Positions 11,985 through 28,388 of a stretch of 64,000 bases of DNA are shown one piece after another. The notes below the pieces were generated by a model that did not search any database, was not told the DNA's origin, and was given only the letters and a program-made list of their open reading frames with translations. The DNA lies in assembly GCA_009746045.1 (NCBI GenBank), contig RPFO01000164.1, positions 1,314,996 to 1,378,995 on the forward strand, written 5' to 3'. The stretch is from Mesostigma viride (taxonomy: Eukaryota; Streptophyta; Mesostigmatophyceae; Mesostigmatales; Mesostigmataceae). The position numbers and the translations under genes are program-made. Position 1 is the first letter of the stretch. Every line of letters begins with the position of its first letter.

Positions 11985-12960
11985 GAATGGTTGACATGCA
12001 ACTATGGGATGAAACCCTTGAAAAACAATTACTAGGAACTGCATTTTTTGTGCTATGTTTGCTAGCATCTGTCACCTATTTGTCATGCAAACAGTCTGAA
12101 TTTCTTGTGGGCAGTTAACATAGATGTTTTTATGAGCTGTGCAAAGTTCTAGGCTTAACTGAGTTCATTGATATAGGCACCCATGTGTTGGAACCCTTGG
12201 AAAACCATGAAAAACTGCATTTTTTTGGGGGGGGGGTCGCTAGCATCAGTCACCGTTTTGTCATCCAACCAGCCTGAAACTTTGTGGGCATGCTGCATGG
12301 GATGTGTTTAGAACATGTGCAAAGTTCCAGCTCCAACTGAGCTCATTTGGTGTCTTTATGTATGCATTTGTGTGATAAAACCCTTGGAAAACCATGAAAA
12401 ACTGCATTTTGGGGGTATTTATGCTAGCATTTGTCACCAATTTGTCGTCCAACCAGCCTGAAACTTTGTGGGCATGCTGCATGGGATGTGTTTAGAACAT
12501 GTGCAAAGTTCCAGCTCCAACTGAGCTCATTTGGTGTCATTATGTATGCATATGTGTGATAAAACCCTTGGAAAACCATGAAAAACTGCATTTTGGGGGT
12601 ATTTATGCTAGCATTTGTCACCAATTTGTCATCCAACCAGCCTGAAACTTTGTGGGCATGCTGCATGGGATGTGTTTAGAACATGTGCAAAGTTCCAGGC
12701 CCAACTGAGTTCATTTGATGTCATTATATATGCATATGTGTGATGAAAACCTTGGAAAACCATGAAAAACTGCATTTTTGGGGTATTTATGCTAGCATTT
12801 GTCACCAATTTGTCATCCAACCAGCCTGAAACTTTGTGGGCATGCTGCATGGGATGTGTTTAGAACATGTGCAAAGTTCCAGGCCCAACTGAGTTCATTT
12901 GATGTCATTATATATGCATACATGCCAGAAAGTGCTGAAAATACGGTATTTTTTGCTAGC
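11985..12960. repeat. 184-bp satellite, about five copies
   Basis: The landmark AGCCTGAAAC recurs at 12271, 12455, 12639 and 12823, exactly 184 bases apart; a diverged first copy sits 178 bases earlier at 12093. Units also share CTTGGAAAACCATGAAAAAC and CATGCTGCATGGGATGTG. The array fades out near 12960. Confidence 0.95.
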
Positions 12961-13069
12961 AAATGTCACCATGTTACCATGCTGCCAACTCCCAAAAATT
13001 TTTTTGACCACATGGCATCATAAGATATCTGATAAGGAACCTTGGTGCCAAATTTGAGGTCAAACTGAC

Positions 13070-13609
13070 CATTCTATTCCCACTATTACCAATCCACCAA
13101 CATTTGATTAAAACAATAAGTGGGCAATTACAGAACCCATGAGTGAGCCTGCCACGCTGAACCCATTTCATGATTGATTGTAGTTCTCGTTACCCTAGAA
13201 ACAAACACAAGAAGAGGGGGGGGGGGCGGGACAAGAAAAAAAGACCTAGAACATCGTGCAAATGGCACTTTAGGGCGGCGTAGCCCGGGCTCGCCTCATG
13301 AGCCGTCAGCAACAGTAACTTAATTGCTACTTAACTTAACGAACTAGAAATGGCCATACAAAACTGGCCAACTAATTCTAACTCATGGAACCGGTCCAGC
13401 CCAAGGCCCACCGTCCCGTAGTACCACTCACATAGCGGCGTTCATTCTCATCTGTTATAAAGAAACTACGTTCAGAGAACACCGATTCTATTCCCACTAT
13501 TACCAATCCACCAACATTTGATTAAAACAATAAGTGGGCAATTACAGAACCCATGAGTGAGCCTGCCACGCTGCACCCATTTCATGATTGATTGTAGTTC
13601 TCGTTACCC
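13070..13609. repeat. 125-bp direct repeat flanking a 257-bp repeat unit
   Basis: The block starting ATTCTATTCCCACTATTACC occurs at about 13072-13193 and again at 13485-13609 with one base differing. Between them lies the left copy of the 257-bp repeat, so the two repeat families are interleaved. Confidence 0.9.
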
Positions 13610-14869
13610 AACCCCCCTTTCCTGGTGCTTTATCTCCAAAGCTCCGCCAACCACTTTCGCTCAGTGGCTCCCGAGGCTGCCCTGCCGCAACGGTCACGAC
13701 CATTACAATCGCCGGCGGCTGTAGCGAGCCTCATGCACGATAACCCTTTGCAGGGCCCCCCCCAGCCTTCCACCCTCGGCCAGTAAAAGAGGGTGTTGAA
13801 TGTGCACGCAAAGACAAGGAAGAAGACGCCTCGTTTAACGATCACGGACCTCCCTCAAAGGCCAGTGCCGCCCTAACGTGACGACAACTTGTAGGACGTC
13901 ACCCGATGCCACCATATCTCGATTACTGTCAACGTTGTCACCTGGGGGAGTAACTTTCCATATTTCAGGTTTTAGTTGATGAGCAGGCTCTCATCACACA
14001 CCCCAGCGGCCGATAAAGCGCAAGCGCAACTGGGCCGGCCAAAATATTTGGTCCTGCCCGGCCCAGGTCCGTCTGTTAAACTGGCCCCTTAAGTCTCGGT
14101 CTGAATCGAAATATTGCATAATTCCGGAATTCGTCCCCACCACATTCCCGAGACCTCACGCACCCATAAGAGCGGATGCTGGTAAATATTTTTCTACTTA
14201 CGCGAGGGCCGACAGACTTGTCGTCCATCACAATGCCCACTAAAAGTAACCCGACCACCCTTCCTTCGGCAGTCAGCAGTCAGGAACTGCAACCCTGCTG
14301 CGACACTCCGCAGCAAAGCGGTAGGCACTGCAGCGTGGCACGGAAATCTTACTCATGGCTTCAGAGTTCCGTACAGGTGCCACGCGCAGGCAAACGCGAA
14401 GTATTTTATAGTCTCTCGTCGGCCAAGAACCCAGCTGCGGGGAGAAAACCGACGAGGGTAATTTCAATTTCTTTTTCACAGTCACGTGACTGTTCAAGCT
14501 ATGTCAGTCACGCGCCATCTCTAATCGGCCACCGCCAGCCAAAAGGCTGACGCGATTAGGGCAGCATTAAATTTCTTGTAATCCGCCATACCCATACCCC
14601 ATACATCCGATTACAAGAAAAAAAGACCTAGAACATCGTGCAAATGGCACTTTAGGGCGGCGTAGCCCGGGCTCGCCTCATGAGCCGTCAGCAACAGTAA
14701 CTTAATTGCTACTTAACTTAACGAACTAGAAATGGCCATACAAAACTGGCCAACTAATTCTAACTCATGGAACCGGTCCAGCCCAAGGCCCACCGTCCCG
14801 TAGTACCACTCACATAGCGGCGTTCATTCTCATCTGTTATAAAGAAACTACGTTCAGAGAACACCGATT
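13231..14869. mobile_element. Paired 257-bp direct repeats (13231-13487, 14613-14869), TRIM-like candidate
   Basis: The two 257-bp copies look identical over their length (offset 1,382) and enclose 1,125 bp with no convincing ORF. The right copy is bracketed by CCGATTA at both edges (about 14607 and 14864), as a target duplication would be. Read on the minus strand, the repeat starts TGTTCTC, but a canonical CA end is not clear. It could be a miniature LTR element, a solo-repeat dimer or a plain segmental duplication. Confidence 0.5.
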
Positions 14870-16706
14870 ATTCCATCTCCAAATATTTTCCAGGGGAAGA
14901 AAATGGGTTTTCGGATTGATGTGCCCAATTGGTATCTGCAGCACTTAATGGTCACCGAAAAGGTTGAATGTACTAAGCAGCTTTAGAGTGACACAACTGC
15001 CAACAAGGCCACCACTCATGGATGTGGACAGCGGTCAGATCCTGGAAAAGCCTAGGCGGTCACTTAAATTCCTATATGACTTTAAATAGTGATGTGGCCT
15101 TAAGACGATGATGTGGATGGTCCGCCGATGTTGTCCATTTGGACAACAACCCACGTAACGTAAGTGTGCCGCGAAATTTCCGTTACCTCCGACGTAAGGG
15201 ACGTAACGTAAGTTGGTCCGACGGTCCAGGGCAGACCCAAAGTGAATGAAAATGCCAAGGTCGGGCAGATAATTGCGCCATAGCACAGTAAATACCTCGT
15301 GCAATGATAGAGTTGTCACGTGACTTTTGCTAACATTTTTTACCGTTGAGCGCGCGCATACGAGATATGGCTGTCAACGTGCCATTTTGGAGAAAAATTT
15401 GGGTTCGCAGCTTGAAATGGGTCAGATGATGACCCCTGAACGATGATGCATTATGTTGGTACGTCAAGAATGATCAGATTCACGGAACTGGGAAAATGCT
15501 CGGTGGTTATTACCTCTGTCTTAGTCGTCACCATCAGACGAGACGTCCCAGTTGGTATCGCCTGTTTCTTTTTGGTTTCTTGGTAGCTTCCGTCTGCCTG
15601 GGCCTTCCATTGTTTTACGGAAGTCAGCGGCAGCATCTGCTGGGAACGTCGACGAGTTAGACGTCATTTTGCATGGATAATCAACATGGTAATGATGACG
15701 GATGCATGGATACAGCGGCTATGGCTGCCTCTGCCACTAGCATTAGTATCCGTGACGTATGAGCATGTGGCCAGCGGAACCCGGCCAGGTCATGATCGAG
15801 GCAGGTACGGCAATTCGTTTTCGTGTTGTTTGCGTGGAAACTCGTACATTTATACATGCCTTATGGTGGATCTACATTAGTGGTAATTGCAACAGCCTTC
15901 CATGCCTGCTCAAGGAGGGGTTTCAGCCAGAATGTTGCCCAGTTTGTGGCATTCTTGGGGGGATACCGTTCAGTGAGTGCAAGGTGGCTTCATATTTGTA
16001 TTTCAGCATATCTGGCAGTTAATTGTGGTCAATTATATTGCTTCATTGTATGGCATGGGGTAGTTGGCTGTTTGAGCGCGCGTAAGCCACACACATAAAC
16101 GCGGGCATTGTATGGGCCAAATGGGCTATCCGGGTGGTTTGACCCAAGGAAAGCACCATTGGACTATCCAACTAAATTGTCCAATGTTGGGTTTGAGGTT
16201 TTTGACCCTCCCCTAAAAAAAATGGGGGGGTATACTTTTTCTTTGGCACCAAATGATCGTCTTTTGGCTCACTTTGACTAAATGTATCATCCAAAACACT
16301 CACTAGACTCATGATATTATTGCATATTCTGAAAGCACTTGAAGTGTAGATACTCCTAGCATCTTGGTTGGGGGTATTTGGAGTTGTGGGCTATGAGTTA
16401 TGATTTTTTTTATTTTCAGGGGTGTGAAAGTGCCTAAAAGGGCTTGGCGGACGACAGGCATTTAATTCTTGTTCGCCTGCAGTTGCACGCAGACATATGC
16501 AGCCAGTGATGGTTCAACCAGATGGAAAAAGATCAGACACAGTTCAATATGTTAGATTCCCAAAAAGTAATGTAAGTGTCCATCAACAAATACCAAACAA
16601 TGTTGTAGAACTGATCAACCATGAGGACACTACTGGCATGTCTTATCAGACAACGAACATCTCCGCGTCCATGTACATTACAGCAGCTCCCATGCGAGGG
16701 CAATTT
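14870..16706. other. Intergenic stretch, nothing recognised
   Basis: AT-rich compared with the exons. Only short ORFs without family resemblance. Around 15150-15220 the motif ACGTAACGTAAGT recurs. No RNA gene or clear repeat array was seen. Confidence 0.55.
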
Positions 16707-17282
16707 CTACCGGCAGGCAGCAATATCTGTGGCTAGCTTCCCGCCAAACAGAAGGTGCGTAGCAGATAAAAGGCGATGCAGGGCAGGCGGGTACTGCAGG
16801 CACAAAGGGGATGCGAGCGAACAGCATGACGAGTCCATGTGACCTGAAAGGAAAAAACCAACTGACCCTTTAAGGCCCAGACACACACCAAGACAACGTG
16901 TGACAAACATTGGACAAAGCGGGGCGCCAACCTTCTTCCCTGTGTGACCGGCTGACCAGTTGAGACATCCAAAGCAAGAAATGACCCATCTTTTGTGCTT
17001 GGCGGTTTTGATTAGAGACCAAAACTTTAGATAGGCCACATGAGCAGCGGCCTCCTTGAATATTACATACCACGCATACCCAAGTAGAGTAGTAAAGTAC
17101 ACATGGCCAAGTACCACAATCGTCACGCGCGTACCACTACACCAGCATATGACCAAGCAACCCCACAGCAACACATGCACTCCCCCATGCATGTAAGCGA
17201 CCAAGCATACCTTACGCCCAAGCAACAAATCTCCTTGCAACCCCGTAACAGAGGGCCCTGCCACACATTCTGCGCCGCTCAC

Positions 17283-21557
<4,275 letters not shown>

Positions 21558-22601
21558 TTATTCTAGAGTAGTCAGAAAGGTTTATATCTAGTCTCTATTT
21601 ACATTTTTTAACCCGTCTGCACGGAGACATTTCCAGACTTGCTAGTAGGCATTCGCAAAGACACACTCCAGTCTAACGACATGGTAGTGCAGCTCAGATG
21701 ACCATGGCGACAGCCAATACTTCTGGAGCGCTAGATATACTCTTGCGTTGAATTATCCGGCCAATCTTAGCAGAAAGTGTGGCACCGTCTGTGTTCCGTC
21801 GGCAACTTCAGGCACATAGGTCACGTTTCTGCCAATGCCACTCAGCAGCTGTATTTCAATTATTGCCACTAAGCCTTTCCAGCCTATCGATTGCTGGGTG
21901 ATAAAATAACAGCTCGCGCAATTTAGCAACCATCTACGAGTAATAATTTGCGAAACGCTGCATATTTGCGAAACATGGGAGCCATCACCAGCGACCGTTT
22001 AACGAAAAGCTACAACAGCTCGTCGTTTTCCGATTTCCATCTTGGGTATCATTACTATCATACCTCGAGGAAACTATCATACCTTGAGTAAAATACGATG
22101 TCGTATACATCAATTAGGAACAGTACACTGTAGAGGGTACACACCTGAATCGAATAGGGAAGTATCGCATTTCCAAAATCTCAAGAAAAGCTGACCGCTC
22201 AACGGCTCAAGGCAGGCGGCAGCCTGCCGCCTGGTACTGTACTGCCTCTAGTACAATGTACCTAGTACATAAGGTTACCGACCGGGCGGACCGGCGACCA
22301 TTTCGAGAAATAATAGGGAAGACCGGAAGAGATAGGATATCAAGGACCTGGTCCTTACTCCTTGTAAACGGCTTTCCACCCTTGTTCCCAGTTCCACCAT
22401 ACAAATTATTCAGAGCCAGCTCCTGGAAGCGTACTAGTGTTGCAGAGGTACGACCCCATTAATTAAAAAAAAAGGAAGCTAGACAACCACTTCTAGCCTC
22501 TAGGTAAGCTTACAGTAATAGCTTACAAGAAAACCGGCGATGAGATAAGATAAAGTAGCTTAGTAATAGAGATAATAATTGCAATGTCTTCTCCACGTGG
22601 T

Positions 22602-22721
22602 ATGATTCGTTCATACCAGGCAGAACACACCGCATCCCATCAGACCTGCGAAGTTAAGCTGCCTTGGGCCAGTTTAGTAGTGTGATCGGTGACGGCACGC
22701 GAATCCCTGGTGACGAATTGT
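22602..22721 (+). rRNA. 5S ribosomal RNA gene, 120 nt
   Basis: Structural RNA of the large ribosomal subunit, transcribed by RNA polymerase III. The conserved core CATCCCATCAGACCTGCGAA and GTTAAGC (box A region) is present, followed by CTTGGGCC and TAGTAGTGTGATCGGTGACG (intermediate element and box C region). The terminal helix closes over nine pairs: ATGATTCGT at 22602-22610 with ACGAATTGT at 22713-22721, two of them G-T. A TTTT run at 22725 can serve as terminator. The length equals the usual 5S length. It stands alone here, not in a tandem array; the intact helix favours a functional copy, but a dispersed pseudogene is possible. Confidence 0.88.
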
Positions 22722-24558
22722 ATCTTTTGGCCTTGCAAGGTTTCACCTGAGGTGTTCTTTTTGGCCTGGTTGTGTTTCTTTTGTCAGATTTATTGCAAGT
22801 GCTGGAAACAGTGGACATCGGAATTTGTTACCTAGTACCGCAGGCCTACCGAGGTAAAAACCTTCGTGTATCATGGCCCCTATCGGGTCTACTTGTCATA
22901 ATATTTGTCTTGTCCCCGCGCGGCAGCGCCCCAGGTATACCTATCACTAGGTATACCTATCACTAGGATATAGAGTCCTCAAGAATATTGTCGCATAACA
23001 AATAGATTCATGACCCGATTGTCGATTGATCAATGATCACTGATTTCGCTGTGTAGAGACTAGAGAGTACCGGAGTAGGCAATATAGTTTACCACTTACC
23101 ACCAGCTGGTCATAGTCTCATCCATTAATTTTACTTAATTTCGTGACCTCAGTGTCGTTTGCTCTCAACTTTTGTTTCGAGGTAACAGGACGATGGGTTC
23201 TCCTGGTCTACCGGGTGCACGCATGCTTTCCAGACTCGGAATTCGACACTAGCCGACAGCGGAATGCGAGATTGTTGTGCTTGTGACACGGTTTTGTGAA
23301 CTGCTTTCCACTACGTCAACTAACAATTTCGCCAAGAGACGTTATAGGTTAGTATAGGTCATCTCTCATGCCGGCGAGTAGCTTCCATGTTGTCGAAATT
23401 ATAGCGACGTGAACGCCAGAGGGTGCTCGTTGGGACTTTTTCTTTGGAAGCTGGACGTACCACATGAGATGTCCACAGTTGAGCTGGACATTTACGCCGC
23501 CTGGAACGCACATCGGCTGCTTGGCTATAGCGACACGAAGGTCGCCCGAGATCACTTGATGTGTCAGTGCGCGTCTCCTTGGCAATGCTACCTTCGTGAC
23601 ACTTGCAGAGCGTCATGAAGATGCCGAAGGCTGTGAGCGCTACCAAGAAGGCGTCGAGGTCTCCAACTGAGTTCGAGACACGCGTCTACAATCTGGCCCG
23701 GAAGATTCCTCGTGGTGAGCTTTGGCCCCGCTTAGCAAATGCATGGTCACGCGCCTGCCAGGGGGGTCACCTGGATGGCATGTGCAGCACTGAGAAATGG
23801 GCAGTCTCTTACCAGAAGCAGAGAAGCAAGCTAATAGCAGGACAAAGCTTTCCCATGTCACCGTGCTGTGTATGTCCATTCTAGCATTAAATACCTCACG
23901 TGGTACGCTCATGTCTCTAGTTTCAGGGATTATGGCCCTGAAACAGGGTTTGTTGCTTATGAAAGTGCGTGGGGTTCCGGCGGCGGGGGGGGGGGGGGGG
24001 GGGGGGGCGGATTCACAATGCCTGGCGTGCATGTGTGTATGTGCGCATGGGCGGGGGTGGGGGCGGGGCGCTGGCGGTGGGGGCGGGGGGCGTGTGCGCT
24101 TGGCAAATTCCCCAACTTGATTGTTGCGGAGGGTCTGTGTTTTTTTCCCTTGCCCAAGCTGCATCCAAGCTGCACACGTCATACATGCGCAGCGCGCCCC
24201 ATGCTTGCGGATACCGTGGCCGCCCTAATGCCTGTACCCTAGTGCCTGCACCCTAGTGCCTAGTGCCTGCTCCCTGGCCCGAGGCACCACCCCAACCCTG
24301 TGGAACGCACGTTGGGAGACATTGTGGGGAGTTCCTGCGTTGTATGATACAGGGCGTAGTAAGATACAGTGCGCTTCTGCCTGGGAAGCCCCCCCCGGCG
24401 GTACTCCACGGAGCACACAGATGCAGCGCACACATGCTCCACCGCCTGCTGCGCTGCTTGCGTCTGTCCCCTTGACGATGATGCCATCGCATGGTCATGC
24501 CATCGCGCGATGACATCATCGCATCATGTCACGTGTGTGTGCCATGATCATATGTGCC
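22722..24558. other. Intergenic stretch, nothing recognised
   Basis: Contains a poly-G run at about 23985-24007 and GC-rich low-complexity sequence to 24090. No ORF was recognised. Confidence 0.55.
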
Positions 24559-24657
24559 AGGGCGCGTCACCTCCTATGGCCACCTGGCTGCCATCCTGCA
24601 CTCGAGCGCGCGCGCGGTCGGCAACGCGCTGCGGCACAACCCGTTTGCGCCCGAGGG
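24559..24657 (+). CDS. Possible orphan exon, function unknown
   Basis: A GC-rich block bounded by an AG at about 24558 and a GGTACGC donor at 24657. Read on plus it gives VTSYGHLAAILHSSARAVGN followed by ALRHNPFAPEG. Base composition is like the real exons and unlike the surrounding AT-richer DNA. I recognise no family and found no partner exon, so it may be a relic or chance. Confidence 0.3.
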
Positions 24658-24682
24658 TACGCTCCTGATGACTCCCACCCTG

Positions 24683-24836
24683 CCTCTTGTTTCCTTGGTA
24701 TATTCCTGCCTTTTATTTGCTTGGTATTTTCCGGCCTCTTGTTTCCTTGGTATATTCCTGCCTTTTATTTGCTTGGTATATTCCGGCCCCTCGTTTCCTT
24801 GGTATATTCCTGCCTTTTATTTGCTTGGGCTATCCT
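24683..24836. repeat. 52-bp tandem repeat, three copies
   Basis: Copies start at about 24683, 24735 and 24787; the core TTGGTATATTCCTGCCTTTT alternates with a TTCCGGCC-bearing half. Confidence 0.9.
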
Positions 24837-25423
24837 CGTCATACGTGCTCATGAACCGTTGTAGACACTGTTGGTGGCATGTTTCCGCCCTCGTGCTTTT
24901 GTATTGGTTTGCTGCCGCTTACACCAGTGCTGGGCAGTACAAGGAGTGCTCCTCCTGGGAGCTGCTTGCCACGTTGGGTGACAGCCATTGCCCGTATCGC
25001 AACCCTGGTTGCTCCTTGGTATTATCTTCCCTCAGCTGCTAAGTCCAGCCGCAGGGCTCTCCACGTGGGCAAATGGATGGTGTGCATTCCACTCGTGAGC
25101 GAAAACAAGACTATAATCCTTAAGTGAGCATTCTGGCTGCGTGCTGATGGCACCCAGTACCCACGGGATGAGTTCAAAAATAGATGTTCCAGCACGCTCG
25201 CGCCTGATGCCTCGCCACGGAGCGAGCATTGGTTCAGTCGTGCATTGGCACGGTGCCACTTGGCCCTGCCCGTGACATCTATCGATCACTTGTCACCACT
25301 TGCCATTCTCCCCTGTGGCTCGTCGATGCCTTCTCTTTCATTTCATATCCCTCATGGGGGTATGTGGATACTGGGCACATATGACTCACCCCTCTGTGAC
25401 AAATTATATACCACACCCCACAC

Positions 25424-25640
25424 ATCCCCAATCCCCAATCCCCAATCCCCAATCCCCAATCCCCAATCCCCAATCCCCAATCCCCAATCCCCAATCCCCA
25501 ATCCCCAATCCCCAATCCCCAATTCCCAATGCCCAATCCCCAATCCCCAATCCCCAATCCCCAATCCCCAATCCCCAATCCCCAATCCCCAATCCCCAAT
25601 CCCCAATCCCCAGTCCCCAATCCCCTATCCCCTATCCATA
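25424..25640. repeat. (CCCCAAT)n heptamer array, telomere-like
   Basis: About 30 units of a 7-bp repeat, ATTGGGG on the minus strand, with rare variants near 25520-25530 and 25610-25630. The unit resembles but does not equal the plant TTTAGGG telomere repeat. Confidence 0.95.
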
Positions 25641-27048
25641 ATGTGTGCACGCAACATGGCATTTCTCATGTAACGGCCGAAATACCCCCATTGCACACAC
25701 CACACCACCAAGCCCCAATGCCGAAGCCATCACCCCACGCATGCATGGGCGGGGTTTTCCCCATCCCACAACCATCCCATTTACCACAGTGCCCTGCCTC
25801 CGCGTCCTCATGCCCCGTTGCACACCCCTATGTGCCATCGACCCCCCACGTGCCATCGGGTGGACATCCCCCCCCAGTGCCCTGCCACCGCATCGTGCGA
25901 TCCAGCGGCCACATCGGCGGGTTCTCCGGCCAAACCAAAGGGGAGTGCATCGACCGCAAAGTCGCCCTGCTGCGGCAGGAGGGGGTCGTACTCGCGATCC
26001 GCGGCAGCGACCTCGTTGTGTTGCCGGAGCATGTCATCACGGCGGCACAGCTGCAGCAAGGAGCCAAAAATAATAAATCCATTGATTGATAACTTGATGG
26101 GTTAATTAGTCATGCGGTCGCGTTGGGGAGCCATGGACCAAGAGCCCATCTGAGGATGCAGCAAGGAACCATGTCCGTGGAAGCATGGGCAGCCACCTCA
26201 AGAACAAGATGAGGGGTTGGACCAAGCGAGAATGTCGGCTCTTGCTGCAAGGAGACTGCCGTTGCTTTGAACTGCTATGTGTACTGGCAATGGAAAGGTT
26301 TCACTACTAGCCAATAGCTGTTTTGACCCTGTCATGGGAGCGTGTTCTCCCTATCGGGTTACCGGGGTAGCCTGTCCATTCACCGGGGTCTGTCGTTCGG
26401 TGACCTTGCCACTTTGACAGGGTGGAGACGTGGGATTCTGCATAGTTCCCACCGTGATTTGTGCCGGGAGCGTCCGGAGCACTTCACATGCGATGTACAG
26501 CATGGGAGGGCGCAGCGTGCGGGGAGAAGGGGCGACATCCTCAGGCAAATTTTGCCGGCTAATAGGGGCTGGCTCCAGGGATTGGCGGGGGCGCTGGACG
26601 GCACCAGCCCTTTTTTCCTAATGAAGGCTTCCCCTGTGGGAAAAAAGAAATTGCATCTGTGGAGCCAATAGCCTGTCAGCGGCTGTACCCTAGCCCTCAC
26701 CCGCTCCGAGCCCCATTCCGGTATTTTTTGTCAGTAATGTGTCATCTCTGGCTCATTTTGTTAGACTTGGTGCCACGTAGCAGTCAGAGGAGGCTTATGC
26801 CACTCGAAATGTCCAACTTCGCGACATTTCTACTCTCATGCGTCACTTAGGACACCTTAGTAATTTGGTGTCAGCATGACAACTCTTCCTCGACGCATGC
26901 CGTTCCAGTACGTTGTGTGAGGACTAGAGCAGTTGTCTGAATCATTGCTGGGATATGAAGAGGCATAGGCGATGTTGGACTAAGGGTCAGGAGTTCGTAG
27001 TTTGAGCGCCCATGGTACGCTCCCCGCTATATTAATTAATAATTTTAT
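25641..27048. other. Intergenic stretch, possible old retroelement debris
   Basis: At 26060-26105 a run of AAAATAATAAATCC followed by TTGATTGATAACTTGAT looks like a retrotransposon tail on plus. The GC-rich block before it (25870-26060) is open in several frames but unrecognised. The block 26340-26670 is likewise open and unrecognised. Confidence 0.4.
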
Positions 27049-27290
27049 TAATCACGTGCTCCCCTTGGGAAGTCACGGAGCACCAGAGCGCTTTTAATCC
27101 CTGAGTGTACACAGCGGGCAGGAGGTGCAGAGACCCTCCCCTTCCCTCATGCCACAGGGTGGACAATCGGACCCGTCGAAACGATCTGTCATATCCCCTG
27201 TGGCCAGGTGCAATAAAGCTTCGACATAGCAAAAGCATAGTGCGGGTGCGCAGTAGGGCTGCCCCGTGGCCATGCACAGATAGGCTTGGC
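27049..27290 (-). mobile_element. Retrotransposon 3' end copy
   Basis: Same module as at 6.6 kb: hairpin arms GTGCTCC (27056-27062) and GGAGCAC (27077-27083), with a TTAATTAATAATTT tail at 27032-27050, in minus orientation. Confidence 0.75.
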
Positions 27291-27369
27291 CCCGGTATAT
27301 GGAATTCAGTTAGATCTCATGAGTTGTGCACAATAAAAGTGAGACGTATTTTCCTCGATCATGGACGGA

Positions 27370-27600
27370 TGGCGTTCAACGTCGTGCAAGGACTAGGGTA
27401 TGATACACTGGTTTTACTGCACCCACAGAACTTGCCGGATCGTGTATCGTGTCCGATTGCTGCTGTGGCATGCCTCTGGCATGAAGGAGAAAGGGGGTCT
27501 CTGCCCTTTCTTCCTGTTGTGCACATACAGGCCGGGATTAAAAGCACTCCGGTGCTCCGTGACTCCCCAACGTTCGGGAACACGAGTTTAATTAATTACT
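27370..27600 (+). mobile_element. Retrotransposon 3' end copy in opposite orientation
   Basis: Reads the same module on plus: hairpin arm GTGCTCC at 27552-27558, partner GGGAACAC at 27576-27583 (one mismatch), then TTTAATTAATTA. With the minus copy at 27.05 kb it forms an inverted pair with arms of about 200 bp. Confidence 0.72.
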
Positions 27601-27987
27601 ACGTAACTAGGGTCACGTACTGCAGGGCGCCTACCGCCCGCCCCATCCACGGGAAAAGGCTAGCTGGGCCCCCACCAGTGTTCTTCACCTTCAGTGACAT
27701 CGCAGCTCGAGTTCTGTTCCGAGCTCTTGCCGCAAGAAGCTAGCAAACACCCCCTGGTTGCTTCATGACGACGACCTGATGCCGGGCAGCCCAGCATGCT
27801 GCGGTAATGCCGCGACTCTAGTGGCCCGACTGCATCCACCACAAGGATCCAGCCCCAATCGATCTAAGCGCCAATGACATGCATACTGGCAGGGCGGGGA
27901 CCTTAATGTCAACAACAGACTGTGGAAGCCCCCCTGGGCTCCCCCGGGATAGATTGGCATTCAAGCTAGTTGTCTAGATGGGGGCAA

Positions 27988-28380
27988 TTAATTGATTAAT
28001 TAATATTAGATCGACTCGTGCTCCCGTTGGGGAGTCACGGAGCACCGAAGTGCTTTTAATCCCTGTGTGTGCACAACAGGAGAAAGGGCAGAGACCCCCA
28101 GTCTCCTTCATGCCTAAGGCATGCCACAGCTGCATTCGGGCACGCTAGCTAAATTAACGGACACGCTAACGATCTGGCAATCTGTGGGTGCAATAAGACC
28201 CATGTGAGCATGGCATAACAAGGAGCGTGGGCAAGTAATCTGATCATAGCCATGCAGGACGTAGCATGGCTGTACTAGGACTAAGCTAAGGCTATGGCTG
28301 GTTATGCGTTAGCGGTGCACGTGACTAGGTATGTTGGCACAGCTAGGCAAACATTCTAAGCATGGCTGCCATAGCGGCAG
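27988..28380 (-). mobile_element. Retrotransposon 3' end copy
   Basis: Hairpin arms at 28018-28024 and 28039-28045, tail of TTAATTAATT type at 27988-28005. The body is nearly collinear with the next copy at 28.4 kb. Confidence 0.78.
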
Positions 28381-28388
28381 TGACTACC

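Noticed and set aside
21581-21590. TATA-like TAGATATAAA upstream of the ankyrin ATG
   Set aside because: It lies only about 25-30 bases before the ATG, which would leave no leader; too weak to call a promoter.
25424-25640. CRISPR array suspected from regular spacing
   Set aside because: Units are contiguous heptamers with no unique spacers. The same holds for the 20-, 33-, 36-, 40- and 44-bp arrays elsewhere, and the genome is eukaryotic.
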